The translations under genes were made by a program, and so were the position numbers. From assembly GCF_034931305.1 (NCBI RefSeq), contig NZ_JAYGHY010000001.1, positions 73,954-137,953 on the forward strand: a DNA stretch of 64,000 nt, written 5' to 3'. This document shows, piece after piece, positions 8,537 to 17,407 of the stretch (its first letter is position 1; every line of letters starts with the position of its first letter). Below the pieces are notes generated by a model. It saw only the letters and a program-made list of their open reading frames with translations. It was not told the DNA's origin and made no database searches. The stretch comes from Cyanobium gracile_A (GTDB lineage Bacteria; Cyanobacteriota; Cyanobacteriia; PCC-6307; Cyanobiaceae).

Positions 8537-9451
8537 TTGGTGAACGATCCGGTCATCGGTCTTGGTCTGGCGGCCTTCGCCCTGCTGCTGCTGGTCTTGC
8601 CCATCGCCTTCTGGTCCGTCAGCGGCGGCCGCAGCAACCCAGTGGTGAGGATCCTGGTGGCCTCCGCCAACCTCTGCCTCACGGCCCAGCTGGTGCTGCG
8701 CTGGTGGGAATCGGGCCACTTCCCGATCAGCAACCTCTACGAATCCCTCTGTTTCCTGGCCTGGGCCTGCACCCTCACCCAGCTGCTGGTGGAGCGCAGC
8801 TGGCCCAACCCCCTGGTGGCGGCGGCGGCCACGCCAATGGGCCTGGGCTGTGTGGCCTTCGCCAGCTTTGCCCTGCCCGATCGCCTTCAGGAAGCCTCAC
8901 CCCTGGTGCCGGCGTTGCGCTCCAGCTGGCTGGTGATGCACGTCAGCGTGATCATGGTCAGCTATGCGGCCCTGCTGGTGGGCTCCCTGCTCTCGGTGGC
9001 CGTGCTGTTCGTCGACCGTAACGAGGATCTGGAACTGCGCAGCAGCTCGATCGGCAGTGGCGGCTACCGCCAGGCCCGGCTGGCCAGCGACGGCCCCGGC
9101 GCCATGGCCCTCAGCAGCAGCAGCTTCCGCATCAGTGAACAGCTCGACAGCCTCAGCTACCGCACGATCACGGTGGGCTTCCTGCTGCTGTCGGTGGGGC
9201 TGGTGAGTGGGGCGGTCTGGGCAAATGAGGCCTGGGGCAGCTGGTGGAGCTGGGATCCCAAGGAAACCTGGGCCCTGATCTGCTGGCTGGTGTACGCGGC
9301 CTACCTGCACACCCGCCTGATCCGGGGCTGGCAGGGGCGTCGCCCGGCGATTGTGGCCTCCGCCGGCCTGGTGGTGATCGCCGTCTGCTACATCGGCGTG
9401 AATCTGCTCGGTATCGGCCTGCACAGCTACGGCTGGTTCCTGGGCAGCTGA
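8537..9451 (+). CDS. ccsA: Cytochrome c biogenesis protein CcsA (ResC type; often annotated CcsB)
   Basis: Membrane subunit of the System II cytochrome c synthase. It moves haem across the thylakoid or plasma membrane and ligates it to apocytochromes together with Ccs1. The 304 residues form about eight membrane helices and carry the haem-handling tryptophan-rich signature WGSWWSWDPKETWA near residues 234-247. His residues sit in the NLYES/QLVLRWWESGHFPISN region and in VMHVSVI and GLHSYGWF. The first possible start is TTG at 8537, directly followed by GTG at 8540; either is plausible. It lies 51 bp after the Lpt permease on the same strand and ends convergent with rpe. Database naming of CcsA/CcsB is swapped between systems. 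Confidence 0.93.
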   Translation: MVNDPVIGLGLAAFALLLLVLPIAFWSVSGGRSNPVVRILVASANLCLTAQLVLRWWESGHFPISNLYESLCFLAWACTLTQLLVERSWPNPLVAAAATPMGLGCVAFASFALPDRLQEASPLVPALRSSWLVMHVSVIMVSYAALLVGSLLSVAVLFVDRNEDLELRSSSIGSGGYRQARLASDGPGAMALSSSSFRISEQLDSLSYRTITVGFLLLSVGLVSGAVWANEAWGSWWSWDPKETWALICWLVYAAYLHTRLIRGWQGRRPAIVASAGLVVIAVCYIGVNLLGIGLHSYGWFLGS

Positions 9452-9459
9452 GCAGCAGC

Positions 9460-9490
9460 GGGGGGGCGGGGCCTTCAGGGCAGCCCCCCC
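9460..9490. terminator. GC-only hairpin between convergent ccsA and rpe
   Basis: Seven G at 9460-9466 plus C9467 can pair with G9483 plus seven C at 9484-9490, closing a 15-base loop. It fills most of the 45-bp gap between the two stop codons, so it could stop transcription in both directions. There is no T-tract on either strand, so this is not a classical intrinsic terminator. Confidence 0.35.
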
Positions 9491-9496
9491 TCAGAC

Positions 9497-10180
9497 TCAG
9501 ACCAGCGCCGGTTCGGGGCGGCGGCTGTTGCGGATGCCGGTGATGGCCTCGGCGTAGTCGGCGTGGCCGAAGACCCCGGAGCCGCTGACGATGGCGTTGG
9601 CGCCGGCCTCGATCACCTGCCAGGCGTTGCTGCCCTTGACGCCACCATCCACTTCGATCCAGGGATCAAGGCCGCGCTCGTCACAGAGGCGCCGCAGCTG
9701 GCGGATCTTCTCCACCTGGGAGGGGATGAAGCTCTGGCCGCCGAAGCCGGGGTTGACGCTCATGATCAGCACCAGATCACAGAGCTCCAGGCAGTACTCG
9801 AGGGTGTCGAGGGGGGTGCTTGGGTTGAGCACGGCACCGGCCATCTTGCCCAGGTCCTTGATCTGGCTGAGGTTGCGGTGCAGGTGGGGGCAGGCCTCCA
9901 CCTGGACGCTGATGATGTCGGCACCGGCCTTGGCGAAATCCGCCACATAGCGTTCGGGCTCGACGATCATCAGGTGAACGTCCAGGGGCTTGGCCGTCAC
10001 CGGCCGCAGCGCCTCGACAATCAATGGGCCGATGGTGATGTTGGGCACGAAGCGGCCGTCCATCACATCCACATGGATCCAGTCGGCACCGGCGGCATCG
10101 ACGGCCCGCACGTCGTCACCGAGGCGGGAGAAGTCGGCGGAGAGGATCGACGGGGAGATCACCAGGGGCTTGGTGCTCAT
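9497..10180 (-). CDS. rpe: Ribulose-phosphate 3-epimerase
   Basis: Interconverts ribulose 5-phosphate and xylulose 5-phosphate, a step shared by the Calvin cycle and the pentose phosphate pathway. The 227-residue TIM barrel starts with SPSILSADFSRLGDDV and has the metal/catalytic set HVDVMDG (H37, D39, D41) and LDVHLM. It also has the phosphate loop MSVNPGFGGQSF and EVDGGV with the second catalytic Asp. The reading frame stays open far upstream, but similarity begins at the ATG at 10180. It is divergent from glpX across about 200 bp, so the two Calvin-cycle genes probably share a promoter region. Confidence 0.97.
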   Translation of the reverse strand: MSTKPLVISPSILSADFSRLGDDVRAVDAAGADWIHVDVMDGRFVPNITIGPLIVEALRPVTAKPLDVHLMIVEPERYVADFAKAGADIISVQVEACPHLHRNLSQIKDLGKMAGAVLNPSTPLDTLEYCLELCDLVLIMSVNPGFGGQSFIPSQVEKIRQLRRLCDERGLDPWIEVDGGVKGSNAWQVIEAGANAIVSGSGVFGHADYAEAITGIRNSRRPEPALV

Positions 10181-10384
10181 GGACAGCCACCGCAGCGGAA
10201 GAATGAAGCGATTGTAAGGAGCGGCCCACCGTGGGGCTTCCGAGGGCCTCCCGGGCGCGCTGATACGATGGCCCCGCTTCGACTCCGAGAGGCCTTGCAG
10301 CGGCTGGATCTTTCCCCGCTTTGGCTGCGGTCCGCCTCCGGCGTGCCGGCCCCTCGTTGAGGCCCCTCCCCCCGCCGGACCGTT

Positions 10385-11389
10385 GTGGATCGCACTCTCA
10401 TCCAGGAACTGCTCGAAGTCGTCGAGCAGGCCGCCATCGCCTCTGCCCACCTGACAGGGCTCGGCAAGAAGGACGAAGCCGATGCCGCTGCCGTGGAGGC
10501 GATGCGCACCCGCATGGGCAGCATCGCCATGCAGGGCCGCATCGTTATCGGTGAGGGCGAGCGGGATGAAGCTCCGATGCTCTACATCGGCGAGGAAGTG
10601 GGCAGCGGCACCGGTCCCGGCGTTGATTTCGCCGTGGATCCCTGCGAAGGCACCAACCTCTGCGCCAATGCCCAGGACGGCTCGATGGCCGTGCTGGCCG
10701 CCAGCGACCGCGGTGGCCTCTTCTACGCCCCCGACTTCTACATGAAGAAGCTGGCGGCGCCGCCGGCCGCCAAGGGCAAGGTGGACATCCGCAAAAGCGC
10801 CACCGAAAACATCGCCATCCTGAGCGAGGTCCTGGGCCTGGCCCCCAGCGAACTCACCATCGTGGTGATGGACCGCGCTCGCCACAAGGGCCTGATCGCC
10901 GAGATCCGCGCCACCGGCGCCCGGGTCAAGCCGATCAGTGACGGCGACGTGCAGGCCGCGATCGCCTGCGGCTTCGCCGGCACCGGCACCCATTGCCTGA
11001 TGGGCATCGGCGCCGCCCCCGAGGGTGTGATCTCCGCCGCCGCCCTGCGCTGCCTCGGCGGCCACTTCCAGGGCCAGCTGGTGTACGACCCCGCCGTCGC
11101 CCAGACCAGCGAGTGGGCCGATTACACCAAGGAGGGCAACATCGCCCGCCTCAACGACATGGGCATCACCGACGTTGACAAGGTCTATGAGGCCGAGGAA
11201 CTGGCCTCCGGCGAGAACGTGGTCTTCGCCGGCAGCGGCATCACCCCTGGTCTGTTGTTCAAGGGCGTCGTGTTCGAGGCGGATTGCACCCGCACCAGCA
11301 GCCTGATCATCAGCTCCCTCGACCGCAGCGCCCGCTTCACCGATACGGTGCATATCAAGGAGGGCGCCAAGAGCATCGCCCTGCGCTGA
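10385..11389 (+). CDS. glpX: Class II fructose-1,6-/sedoheptulose-1,7-bisphosphatase
   Basis: Cyanobacterial bifunctional FBPase/SBPase of the GlpX type; it hydrolyses both sugar bisphosphates in the Calvin cycle. The 334-residue protein matches the family at full length. Metal and substrate motifs are IGEGERDEAPMLYIGE, VDPCEGTNLCA (the DPxEGT motif) and the C-terminal GSGITPGLLFKGV. It begins MDRTLIQELLEVVEQAAIAS at a GTG codon. A TTG two bases earlier is out of frame and was not used. hemA follows after 34 bp on the same strand. Known enzymes of this type are redox and AMP regulated; I cannot see that directly. Confidence 0.97.
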   Translation: MDRTLIQELLEVVEQAAIASAHLTGLGKKDEADAAAVEAMRTRMGSIAMQGRIVIGEGERDEAPMLYIGEEVGSGTGPGVDFAVDPCEGTNLCANAQDGSMAVLAASDRGGLFYAPDFYMKKLAAPPAAKGKVDIRKSATENIAILSEVLGLAPSELTIVVMDRARHKGLIAEIRATGARVKPISDGDVQAAIACGFAGTGTHCLMGIGAAPEGVISAAALRCLGGHFQGQLVYDPAVAQTSEWADYTKEGNIARLNDMGITDVDKVYEAEELASGENVVFAGSGITPGLLFKGVVFEADCTRTSSLIISSLDRSARFTDTVHIKEGAKSIALR

Positions 11390-11423
11390 ATCCACCAGAG
11401 CCCGGACCTCGGAGCCCGCCTGC

Positions 11424-12734
11424 ATGCACATCGCCGTCGTCGGTCTGAGCCATCGCACGGCTCCGGTGGAGATCCGCGAGCGCCTGAGCATCCCCGAGCA
11501 GACCATGGAGGACTCCCTCCAGCGTCTGCGCTCGGATGAGCAGGTGATCGAGGCCTCGATCCTGAGCACCTGCAACCGGCTCGAGATCTACACCCTGCTG
11601 CGCCATCCCGAACGGGGCATCAGCGCCGTCGGCGACTTCCTCAGCCAGCAGTCAGGGCTGGCGGTGGAGGAGCTGCGCCCCCATCTGTTCACCTACCACC
11701 ACGAGGAAGCTGTGGGCCACCTGCTGCGGGTGGCCGCCGGCCTCGACAGCCTGGTGCTCGGGGAGGGTCAGATCCTTTCCCAGGTGAAGAAGATGGTGCG
11801 CCTGGGTCAGGAGCACCGCTCCGTGGGGCCGATCCTCAACCGCCTGCTCAACCAGGCGGTGAGCACCGGCAAGCGGGTCCGCACCGAGACCAACCTGGGC
11901 ACCGGGGCGGTGTCGATCAGTTCGGCGGCCGTCGAGCTGGCCCAGCTCAAGGTGGGCCAGGCCCGCGGCCGGGACGAACTGGTCCCCCTCGATCAGGAAC
12001 AGGTGGCGGTGGTGGGGGCCGGCCGGATGGCCCGGCTGCTGCTGCAGCACCTCCAGGCCAAAGGTTGCCGGGGCGTGGTGGTGCTCAACCGCACCGTCTC
12101 CCGGGCCGAAGCCCTGGCCGCCGATTTCCCCACCCTGCCGGTGCAGTGCCGTCCCCTGGACGACCTTGACCACTGCCTGAGCACCTGCTCGCTGGTGTTC
12201 ACCAGCACCGGCGCCGAGGAGCCGATCATCACGGCCCGCCGGCTGGAGGGGCTGAACCGCCGCTCCAGCCTCATGCTCATCGACATCGGTGTGCCCCGCA
12301 ACATCAGTGCGGATGCGGCGGAGCTGCCGGGGGTCGACAGTTTCGACGTCGACGATCTCCAGGAGGTGGTGGCCCGCAACCAGGAGGCGCGCCGGGAGAT
12401 GGCCGCCGAGGCCGAAGGGCTCCTGGCCGAGGAATCGCGCCTGTTCCTGGAATGGTGGGACGGCCTCGAGGCGGTGCCCCTGGTCAACCGGTTGCGTCTC
12501 CAGCTGGAGGACATCCGCGAACAGGAGCTCCAGAAGGCCCTGAGTCGCATGGGCCCCGACCTCTCCGCCCGGGAGCGGAAGGTGGTCGAAGCCCTCAGTA
12601 AGGGGATCATCAACAAGATCCTGCACACGCCGGTCACCAAGCTCCGGGCCCCCCAGCCCCGCCAGCAGCGCCTGGCGTCGATGGGGGTGCTGAGCGATCT
12701 GTTCGAGCTTCACGACGACCCACCGGAGGCCTGA
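11424..12734 (+). CDS. hemA: Glutamyl-tRNA reductase
   Basis: First committed enzyme of tetrapyrrole (haem, chlorophyll, bilin, cobalamin) synthesis; reduces Glu-tRNA(Glu) to glutamate 1-semialdehyde with NADPH. The 436 residues have the catalytic domain with the nucleophile C50 in ILSTCNRLEIY and LGEGQILSQVK near 113. The NADPH-binding domain follows (VAVVGAGRMARLLLQHL, about residue 192), then the long helical dimerisation domain. It lies just downstream of glpX and upstream of glgC in the same direction. Start is the ATG giving the conserved MHIAVVGLSHRTAPVE. Confidence 0.97.
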   Translation: MHIAVVGLSHRTAPVEIRERLSIPEQTMEDSLQRLRSDEQVIEASILSTCNRLEIYTLLRHPERGISAVGDFLSQQSGLAVEELRPHLFTYHHEEAVGHLLRVAAGLDSLVLGEGQILSQVKKMVRLGQEHRSVGPILNRLLNQAVSTGKRVRTETNLGTGAVSISSAAVELAQLKVGQARGRDELVPLDQEQVAVVGAGRMARLLLQHLQAKGCRGVVVLNRTVSRAEALAADFPTLPVQCRPLDDLDHCLSTCSLVFTSTGAEEPIITARRLEGLNRRSSLMLIDIGVPRNISADAAELPGVDSFDVDDLQEVVARNQEARREMAAEAEGLLAEESRLFLEWWDGLEAVPLVNRLRLQLEDIREQELQKALSRMGPDLSARERKVVEALSKGIINKILHTPVTKLRAPQPRQQRLASMGVLSDLFELHDDPPEA

Positions 12735-12871
12735 GCCCCCGTCCCCGGGATCACCCGGCCCCAGCCCAATCCACCACTGCAACGGAACATGAACCGAGTT
12801 GCCGCCGCGGGGCGCTCCGCGTCACCACGCTCCAGTACGGTCTGGCCAGCCAAGGACCGAGGACTGGGCTC

Positions 12872-14167
12872 ATGAAACGCGTTCTGGCCATCATTCTGGG
12901 AGGCGGAGCGGGAACGCGTCTCTACCCCCTGACCAAGATGCGGGCCAAGCCCGCTGTGCCTCTCGCGGGCAAGTACCGCCTGATCGATATTCCCATCAGC
13001 AACTGCATCAACTCGGAGATCAACAAGATCTACGTGTTGACCCAGTTCAACAGCGCTTCGCTCAACCGTCACCTGACGATGAGCTACAACCTTTCGGCCG
13101 GTTTCGGCCAGGGGTTCGTGGAGGTGCTGGCCGCCCAGCAGACCCCCGACAGCCCCAGTTGGTTCGAAGGCACCGCCGACGCGGTGCGCAAGTACCAGTG
13201 GCTGTTCCAGGAGTGGGACGTCGACCACTACCTGATCCTTTCCGGGGACCAGCTCTACCGGATGGATTACAGCAAGTTCGTGCAGCACCACATCGATTGC
13301 GGTGCCGACCTGACCGTCGGTGCCCTGCCGGTGGATGGGGCCCAGGCGGAAGGCTTCGGCCTGATGCGCACCTCCTCCGACGGCCGCATCCTGGAGTTCA
13401 GCGAGAAGCCCAAGGGGCAGGCCCTCGAGGCGATGCGGGTCAACACCGAAAGCCTGGGCCTGTCGGCTGAAGAGGCCGTCAAGCGGCCCTACCTGGCGTC
13501 GATGGGGATTTACGTCTTCAACCGCAACACCCTGTTCAACCTGCTGGCCAGCAACCCGGAGTCCACGGATTTCGGCAAGGAGATCATCCCCACCTCCCTG
13601 CGGGAAGGGGACCACCTCCAGACCTTCCTCTTCGACGACTACTGGGAGGACATCGGCACGATCGGGGCGTTCTACGAGGCCAACCTGGCCCTCACCGATC
13701 AGCCCAACCCGGCCTTCTCCTTCTACGACGAGAAGTTCCCCATCTACACCCGTCCCCGCTACCTGCCCCCCAGCAAGCTGCAGGACGCCCAGGTCACCCA
13801 GTCGATCATCGGCGAAGGCTCCCTGCTCAAGGCCTGCAGCATCCACCACTGCGTCCTGGGGGTCCGCTCCCGGGTGGAAGACGAGGTGGTGCTCCAGGAC
13901 ACCCTGGTGATGGGCGCCGACTTCTTCGAGTCGTCGGAGGAGCGGCTGGTGCTGCGCGAGCGGGGTGGCACCCCGATCGGCGTGGGACGCGGCACCACGG
14001 TCAAGGGGGCCATCCTCGACAAGAACGTGCGCATCGGCCGCGACGTCACCATCGTCAACAAGGACCGGGTGGAGGAGGCCGACCGACCGGAGCTGAATTT
14101 CTACATCCGCAACGGGATCGTGGTGGTGGTGAAAAACGGCACCATCGCCGACGGCACGGTCATCTGA
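12872..14167 (+). CDS. glgC: Glucose-1-phosphate adenylyltransferase (ADP-glucose pyrophosphorylase)
   Basis: Makes ADP-glucose from glucose 1-phosphate and ATP, the control step of glycogen synthesis. The 431 residues contain the N-terminal nucleotidyltransferase loop GGGAGTRLYPLT with the AKPAVPLAGKYRLID motif, and the substrate/catalytic regions GTADAVRKYQW and LSGDQLYRMDY. KRPYLASMGIYVF and FGKEIIPTS come next, then a C-terminal left-handed beta-helix with hexapeptide-like repeats. Regulation by 3-phosphoglycerate and phosphate is known for the family and likely here. It is 137 bp after hemA and 113 bp before gnd. Confidence 0.97.
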   Translation: MKRVLAIILGGGAGTRLYPLTKMRAKPAVPLAGKYRLIDIPISNCINSEINKIYVLTQFNSASLNRHLTMSYNLSAGFGQGFVEVLAAQQTPDSPSWFEGTADAVRKYQWLFQEWDVDHYLILSGDQLYRMDYSKFVQHHIDCGADLTVGALPVDGAQAEGFGLMRTSSDGRILEFSEKPKGQALEAMRVNTESLGLSAEEAVKRPYLASMGIYVFNRNTLFNLLASNPESTDFGKEIIPTSLREGDHLQTFLFDDYWEDIGTIGAFYEANLALTDQPNPAFSFYDEKFPIYTRPRYLPPSKLQDAQVTQSIIGEGSLLKACSIHHCVLGVRSRVEDEVVLQDTLVMGADFFESSEERLVLRERGGTPIGVGRGTTVKGAILDKNVRIGRDVTIVNKDRVEEADRPELNFYIRNGIVVVVKNGTIADGTVI

Positions 14168-14280
14168 AGCCCGCTTCGGGGGGAGGGCTGGGCCAGCAGT
14201 TGCTGACATCCCTCCCCAGGACACCGACGAGCCGCCGACCGCTGGCCACACTGCCAACGAATCAAGGGAACCTCGGTCCT

Positions 14281-15699
14281 ATGGGCAAGGCGCATTTCGG
14301 ACTCATCGGCCTTGGCGTGATGGGTGAGAATCTGGTCCTCAACGCTGAGAGAAACGGCTTCTCCAGCGTCGTCTACAACCGGACCTACGCCAAGACCGAG
14401 GACTTCCTGGCCGGACGCGGTGCCGGCAAGGACATCGTGGGCGCCGCCACCCTGGAGGAGTTCGTGGCGGCGCTGGAGCGGCCCCGCCGCATCCTGATGA
14501 TGGTCAAGGCGGGCGCTCCGGTGGACGCCACCATCGCCAGCATCTCGCCGCTGCTCGAGGAAGGTGATCTGCTGATCGACGGCGGCAACTCCCTCTACAC
14601 CGACACCGAGCGGCGGGCGGCTGAGCTGGAGAGCAAGAGCTTCGGCTACATCGGCATGGGCGTCTCGGGGGGAGCCAAGGGCGCCCTGGAGGGCCCGAGC
14701 ATGATGCCCGGCGGCACAAAGGCGGCCTATGACGCCATCGAAAGCCTGGTGACCAAGATGGCCGCCCAGGTGGAGGACGGCCCCTGCGTCACCTACATCG
14801 GTCCTGGCGGCGCCGGCCACTTCGTCAAGACCGTCCACAACGGCATCGAGTACGGCATCGAGCAGATCCTGGCCGAGGCCTACGACCTGATGAAGCGCAT
14901 CGGCGGCCTTGATGGCGACGCCATGGCCGACGTGCTGGGAGGCTGGAACCAGACCGAGGAGCTCGCCTCCTTCCTGGTGGAGATCACCGAGGTGTGCCTG
15001 CGCACCAAGGATCCGGAAAGCGGTGGCGATCTGGTGGAGCTGATCGTCGATGCCGCCGGCCAGAAGGGCACCGGCCTGTGGACCGTGGTCAGCGCCCTGG
15101 AGATGGGCGTGCCCGTCCCCACCATCTACGCCGCCCTCAACGCCCGGGTGCTGAGCTCCCTGCGCAGCGAACGGATGGCGGCCGAATCGGTGCTGCACGG
15201 CCCCGCCCCCCACAGCTTCCCCCTGGGGGAGCCGGCCACCGGCATGGCGCCGCTGCGGGATGCCTGCATCCTGGCCTGCATCGCCAGCTACGGCCAGGGC
15301 ATGGCCCTGCTGCAGGAGGCCTCGAAACTGCACGACTACAACCTCGATTTTTCGGCCATCGGCCAGATATGGAAGGGCGGCTGCATCATCCGGGCCCGGT
15401 TGCTGCAACGCATCCAGGACGCCTACGGCGCCAACCCCTCCCTTGCCAACCTGATGCTGGATCCCTGGTTCGCCGCCCAGGTCAACCAGCGCCTGGACGG
15501 CCTGCGCCAGGTGGTGGCGGGGGCGGCCCTGGCCGGCATCCCCGTGCCCTGTCTGAGCAGCACCCTCGATTACATCGACAGCTACCGCAGCGGCCGTCTG
15601 CCCCAGAACCTGGTGCAGGCGATGCGGGACTGCTTCGGCTCCCATACTTATGAACGCACGGACCGCCCCGGTGCGTTCCATACCGAATGGCTCGATTGA
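14281..15699 (+). CDS. gnd: 6-phosphogluconate dehydrogenase (decarboxylating)
   Basis: Oxidises 6-phosphogluconate to ribulose 5-phosphate and CO2, making NADPH in the oxidative pentose phosphate pathway. The 472-residue protein begins MGKAHFGLIGLGVMGENL, with the NADP-binding GLGVMG at 10-15. Substrate motifs are DGGNSLY, VSGGAKGALEGPSMMPGG and GAGHFVKTVHNGIEYG, and IGQIWKGGCIIR lies in the C-terminal domain. The frame is open 27 codons upstream, but homology supports the ATG at 14281. Its last 13 bp overlap pgl, the preceding enzyme of the same pathway. Confidence 0.97.
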   Translation: MGKAHFGLIGLGVMGENLVLNAERNGFSSVVYNRTYAKTEDFLAGRGAGKDIVGAATLEEFVAALERPRRILMMVKAGAPVDATIASISPLLEEGDLLIDGGNSLYTDTERRAAELESKSFGYIGMGVSGGAKGALEGPSMMPGGTKAAYDAIESLVTKMAAQVEDGPCVTYIGPGGAGHFVKTVHNGIEYGIEQILAEAYDLMKRIGGLDGDAMADVLGGWNQTEELASFLVEITEVCLRTKDPESGGDLVELIVDAAGQKGTGLWTVVSALEMGVPVPTIYAALNARVLSSLRSERMAAESVLHGPAPHSFPLGEPATGMAPLRDACILACIASYGQGMALLQEASKLHDYNLDFSAIGQIWKGGCIIRARLLQRIQDAYGANPSLANLMLDPWFAAQVNQRLDGLRQVVAGAALAGIPVPCLSSTLDYIDSYRSGRLPQNLVQAMRDCFGSHTYERTDRPGAFHTEWLD

Positions 15700-16427
15700 C
15701 CGAACCCAGCACCCGCTATCACCTGATTGTTGCCGCCAGCCCCGAAGAGCTGGCCCGCCAGGCGGCCGAACAGATCGCCGCCGGCATCGACCTGGCCCTG
15801 GCCGAGCGGGACCGGGCCCAGATCGCCCTGGCCGGTGGTGAAACCCCGCGGGCGGCCTACAGCCGCCTGGGGGGCGAGCACCTGCCCTGGGAGCGGGTCG
15901 ATGTGCTCCTGGGCGATGAGCGCTGGGTGCCGGCCGACGACCCCTCCAGCAATGCCCGCATGCTGCGCGAAACCCTCCTGGCCCAGGCGCCGGCCAGCCG
16001 GGCCCGGTTCCACCCGGTGCCCACCGACCGGCCCAGCGCCGAGGCCAGCGCCGTGGCCTATGCGGCGGAACTGGCGGTGCTCTGCCCCGGCCGGATGCCC
16101 CGCTTTGATGTGGTGCTGCTGGGCCTGGGCGACGATGGCCACACCGCCTCCCTGTTCCCGGGCACGGCAGCCCCCGGGGTGGTGGATCGCCCGGTCACCA
16201 TCGGCGAAGGCAAGGGCCTGCCCCGCATCACGCTCACCGCGCCGGTGCTCTCGGCCGCCCGCCGGGTGATCTTTCTGGTCAGTGGCGCCGGCAAACGCCA
16301 GGCGCTCGCCCGGCTGCTCGATCCGAGTGAGCCCGCTGGCCGCACCCCCGCCCGGTTGGTGCGGCCGGCCTCGGAGGTGGTGATCCTCGCCGATGCCGCC
16401 GCCGCCGCCGACCTTCCCCCCCGCTGA
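15687..16427 (+). CDS. pgl: 6-phosphogluconolactonase
   Basis: Hydrolyses 6-phosphogluconolactone to 6-phosphogluconate, feeding Gnd encoded just upstream. The 246 residues follow the glucosamine-6-phosphate isomerase-like fold. LAGGETPRAAYSRL is the phosphate-binding loop, LLGDERWVPADDPSSNARM is the family signature, and VVLLGLGDDGHTASLFPG contains the catalytic His region. Translation starts inside the end of gnd, 13 bp before its stop, suggesting coupling. The C-terminus is alanine-rich and ends just before the CIA30 gene. Confidence 0.95.
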   Translation: MARLTEPSTRYHLIVAASPEELARQAAEQIAAGIDLALAERDRAQIALAGGETPRAAYSRLGGEHLPWERVDVLLGDERWVPADDPSSNARMLRETLLAQAPASRARFHPVPTDRPSAEASAVAYAAELAVLCPGRMPRFDVVLLGLGDDGHTASLFPGTAAPGVVDRPVTIGEGKGLPRITLTAPVLSAARRVIFLVSGAGKRQALARLLDPSEPAGRTPARLVRPASEVVILADAAAAADLPPR

Positions 16428-16434
16428 GCCGACC

Positions 16435-16989
16435 ATGCAGGTGGTGAGTGGCGATGGTTTCAGCGGCTGGCATGCCCTCAACGACACCGTGATGGGCGGC
16501 CGCAGCAGCGGCAGCTGCTCGGTCAGCAGCCGCGGGTTGCGCCTCGAGGCGGAGGTGGTGGAGCAGGGCGGTGGCTTCGTCAGCTGCCGCTCGCCGGTGT
16601 TCTCCCCGCCCCTGGATCTTTCCGATCAGGCCGCCTTTGAGCTGGAGCTGCAGGGGGATGGCCGCCACTACAAGCTCGCGGTCGCCTGTGCCGATGGCGT
16701 GGCGGGCCTCACCGAACTGATCCCCGGCGGGGTGCGCTGGGTGGCCAACTTCGCCACCAGCGCCGATGGCCCCTGCCGGCTGCGGATTCCCTTTGAGCAG
16801 CTGCGTCCCTCCATCCGGGCCAAGCCGATCGACGCCCTGCCCCTGGGCCTGCCGCTGCGCTTCGACGCCGCTCGCATCACCCGGCTGCAGATCCTGCACT
16901 CGAAGTTCGGCGACGACGGCAGCGCCAATCCCGGCTTCCGGGCAGGCCCTCTTCTGCTGGAACTGATGGCGATCCATGCCGTCACCTGA
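16435..16989 (+). CDS. CIA30-family protein
   Basis: A 184-residue protein of the CIA30 (complex I intermediate-associated protein 30) beta-sandwich family, also seen fused or adjacent to NAD-binding proteins in cyanobacteria. Family features include WHALNDTVMGGRSSG near the N-terminus, GGGFVSCRS, and the terminal RLQILHSKFGDDGSANPGFRAGPLLLEL. There is no signal peptide or membrane segment. I took the ATG at 16435, eight bases after the pgl stop; an upstream extension would overlap pgl and is proline-rich without homology. Its exact role in cyanobacteria is unknown; a link to NDH-1 assembly is only analogy. Confidence 0.8.
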   Translation: MQVVSGDGFSGWHALNDTVMGGRSSGSCSVSSRGLRLEAEVVEQGGGFVSCRSPVFSPPLDLSDQAAFELELQGDGRHYKLAVACADGVAGLTELIPGGVRWVANFATSADGPCRLRIPFEQLRPSIRAKPIDALPLGLPLRFDAARITRLQILHSKFGDDGSANPGFRAGPLLLELMAIHAVT

Positions 16990-17407
16990 GTCCTCGATCG
17001 GCAGCGCCAACACCGACCTGAGCCGGCTGGTGGCGGCAGCGGCCGACCTCTGCCGCAAGCCCCTGCGCCATGCCGTGGTGTCGCCAAGCCTCGGCGGCGC
17101 GGCAGCGGAGGCGGACGCCGAGATCCACCAGAGCCTCGACCTCTGCCTGCGCCTGGAGGCCCGCACGCCCGAGGGGGAGCGGGTCCAGGCGGACGACCTG
17201 GAACTGGAGATCTACCGCAGCGGCGACGCGCTCAATCTCACCCTGGCCTGGTGCCACAGGGACGAGCAACCGCTGCTGTGGCAGGGAAGCCATCCGGTCT
17301 GGATGGATGGGGCCACGGGTCTGCGCAGCAGCTGTCCGCCCGATGGCGCACCACTGGAGGCCCTGGCCCGCCGCCTCCGGGCCCTGTTGCGGCCCGATCA
17401 GGACTGA
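16976..17407 (+). CDS. Small hypothetical protein
   Basis: A 143-residue acidic soluble protein overlapping the end of the CIA30 gene by 14 bp, so probably co-translated with it. I recognise no domain. There is a helical N-terminus (about 13-35), then a beta-rich middle with LELEIYRSGDALNLTLAWCHRDEQPLLWQGSHPVWMD and a short C-terminal helix. Codon usage and the GC-rich third position match the neighbours. Its 3' end overlaps the convergent signalling gene by 10 bp. Confidence 0.65.
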   Translation: MPSPESSIGSANTDLSRLVAAAADLCRKPLRHAVVSPSLGGAAAEADAEIHQSLDLCLRLEARTPEGERVQADDLELEIYRSGDALNLTLAWCHRDEQPLLWQGSHPVWMDGATGLRSSCPPDGAPLEALARRLRALLRPDQD

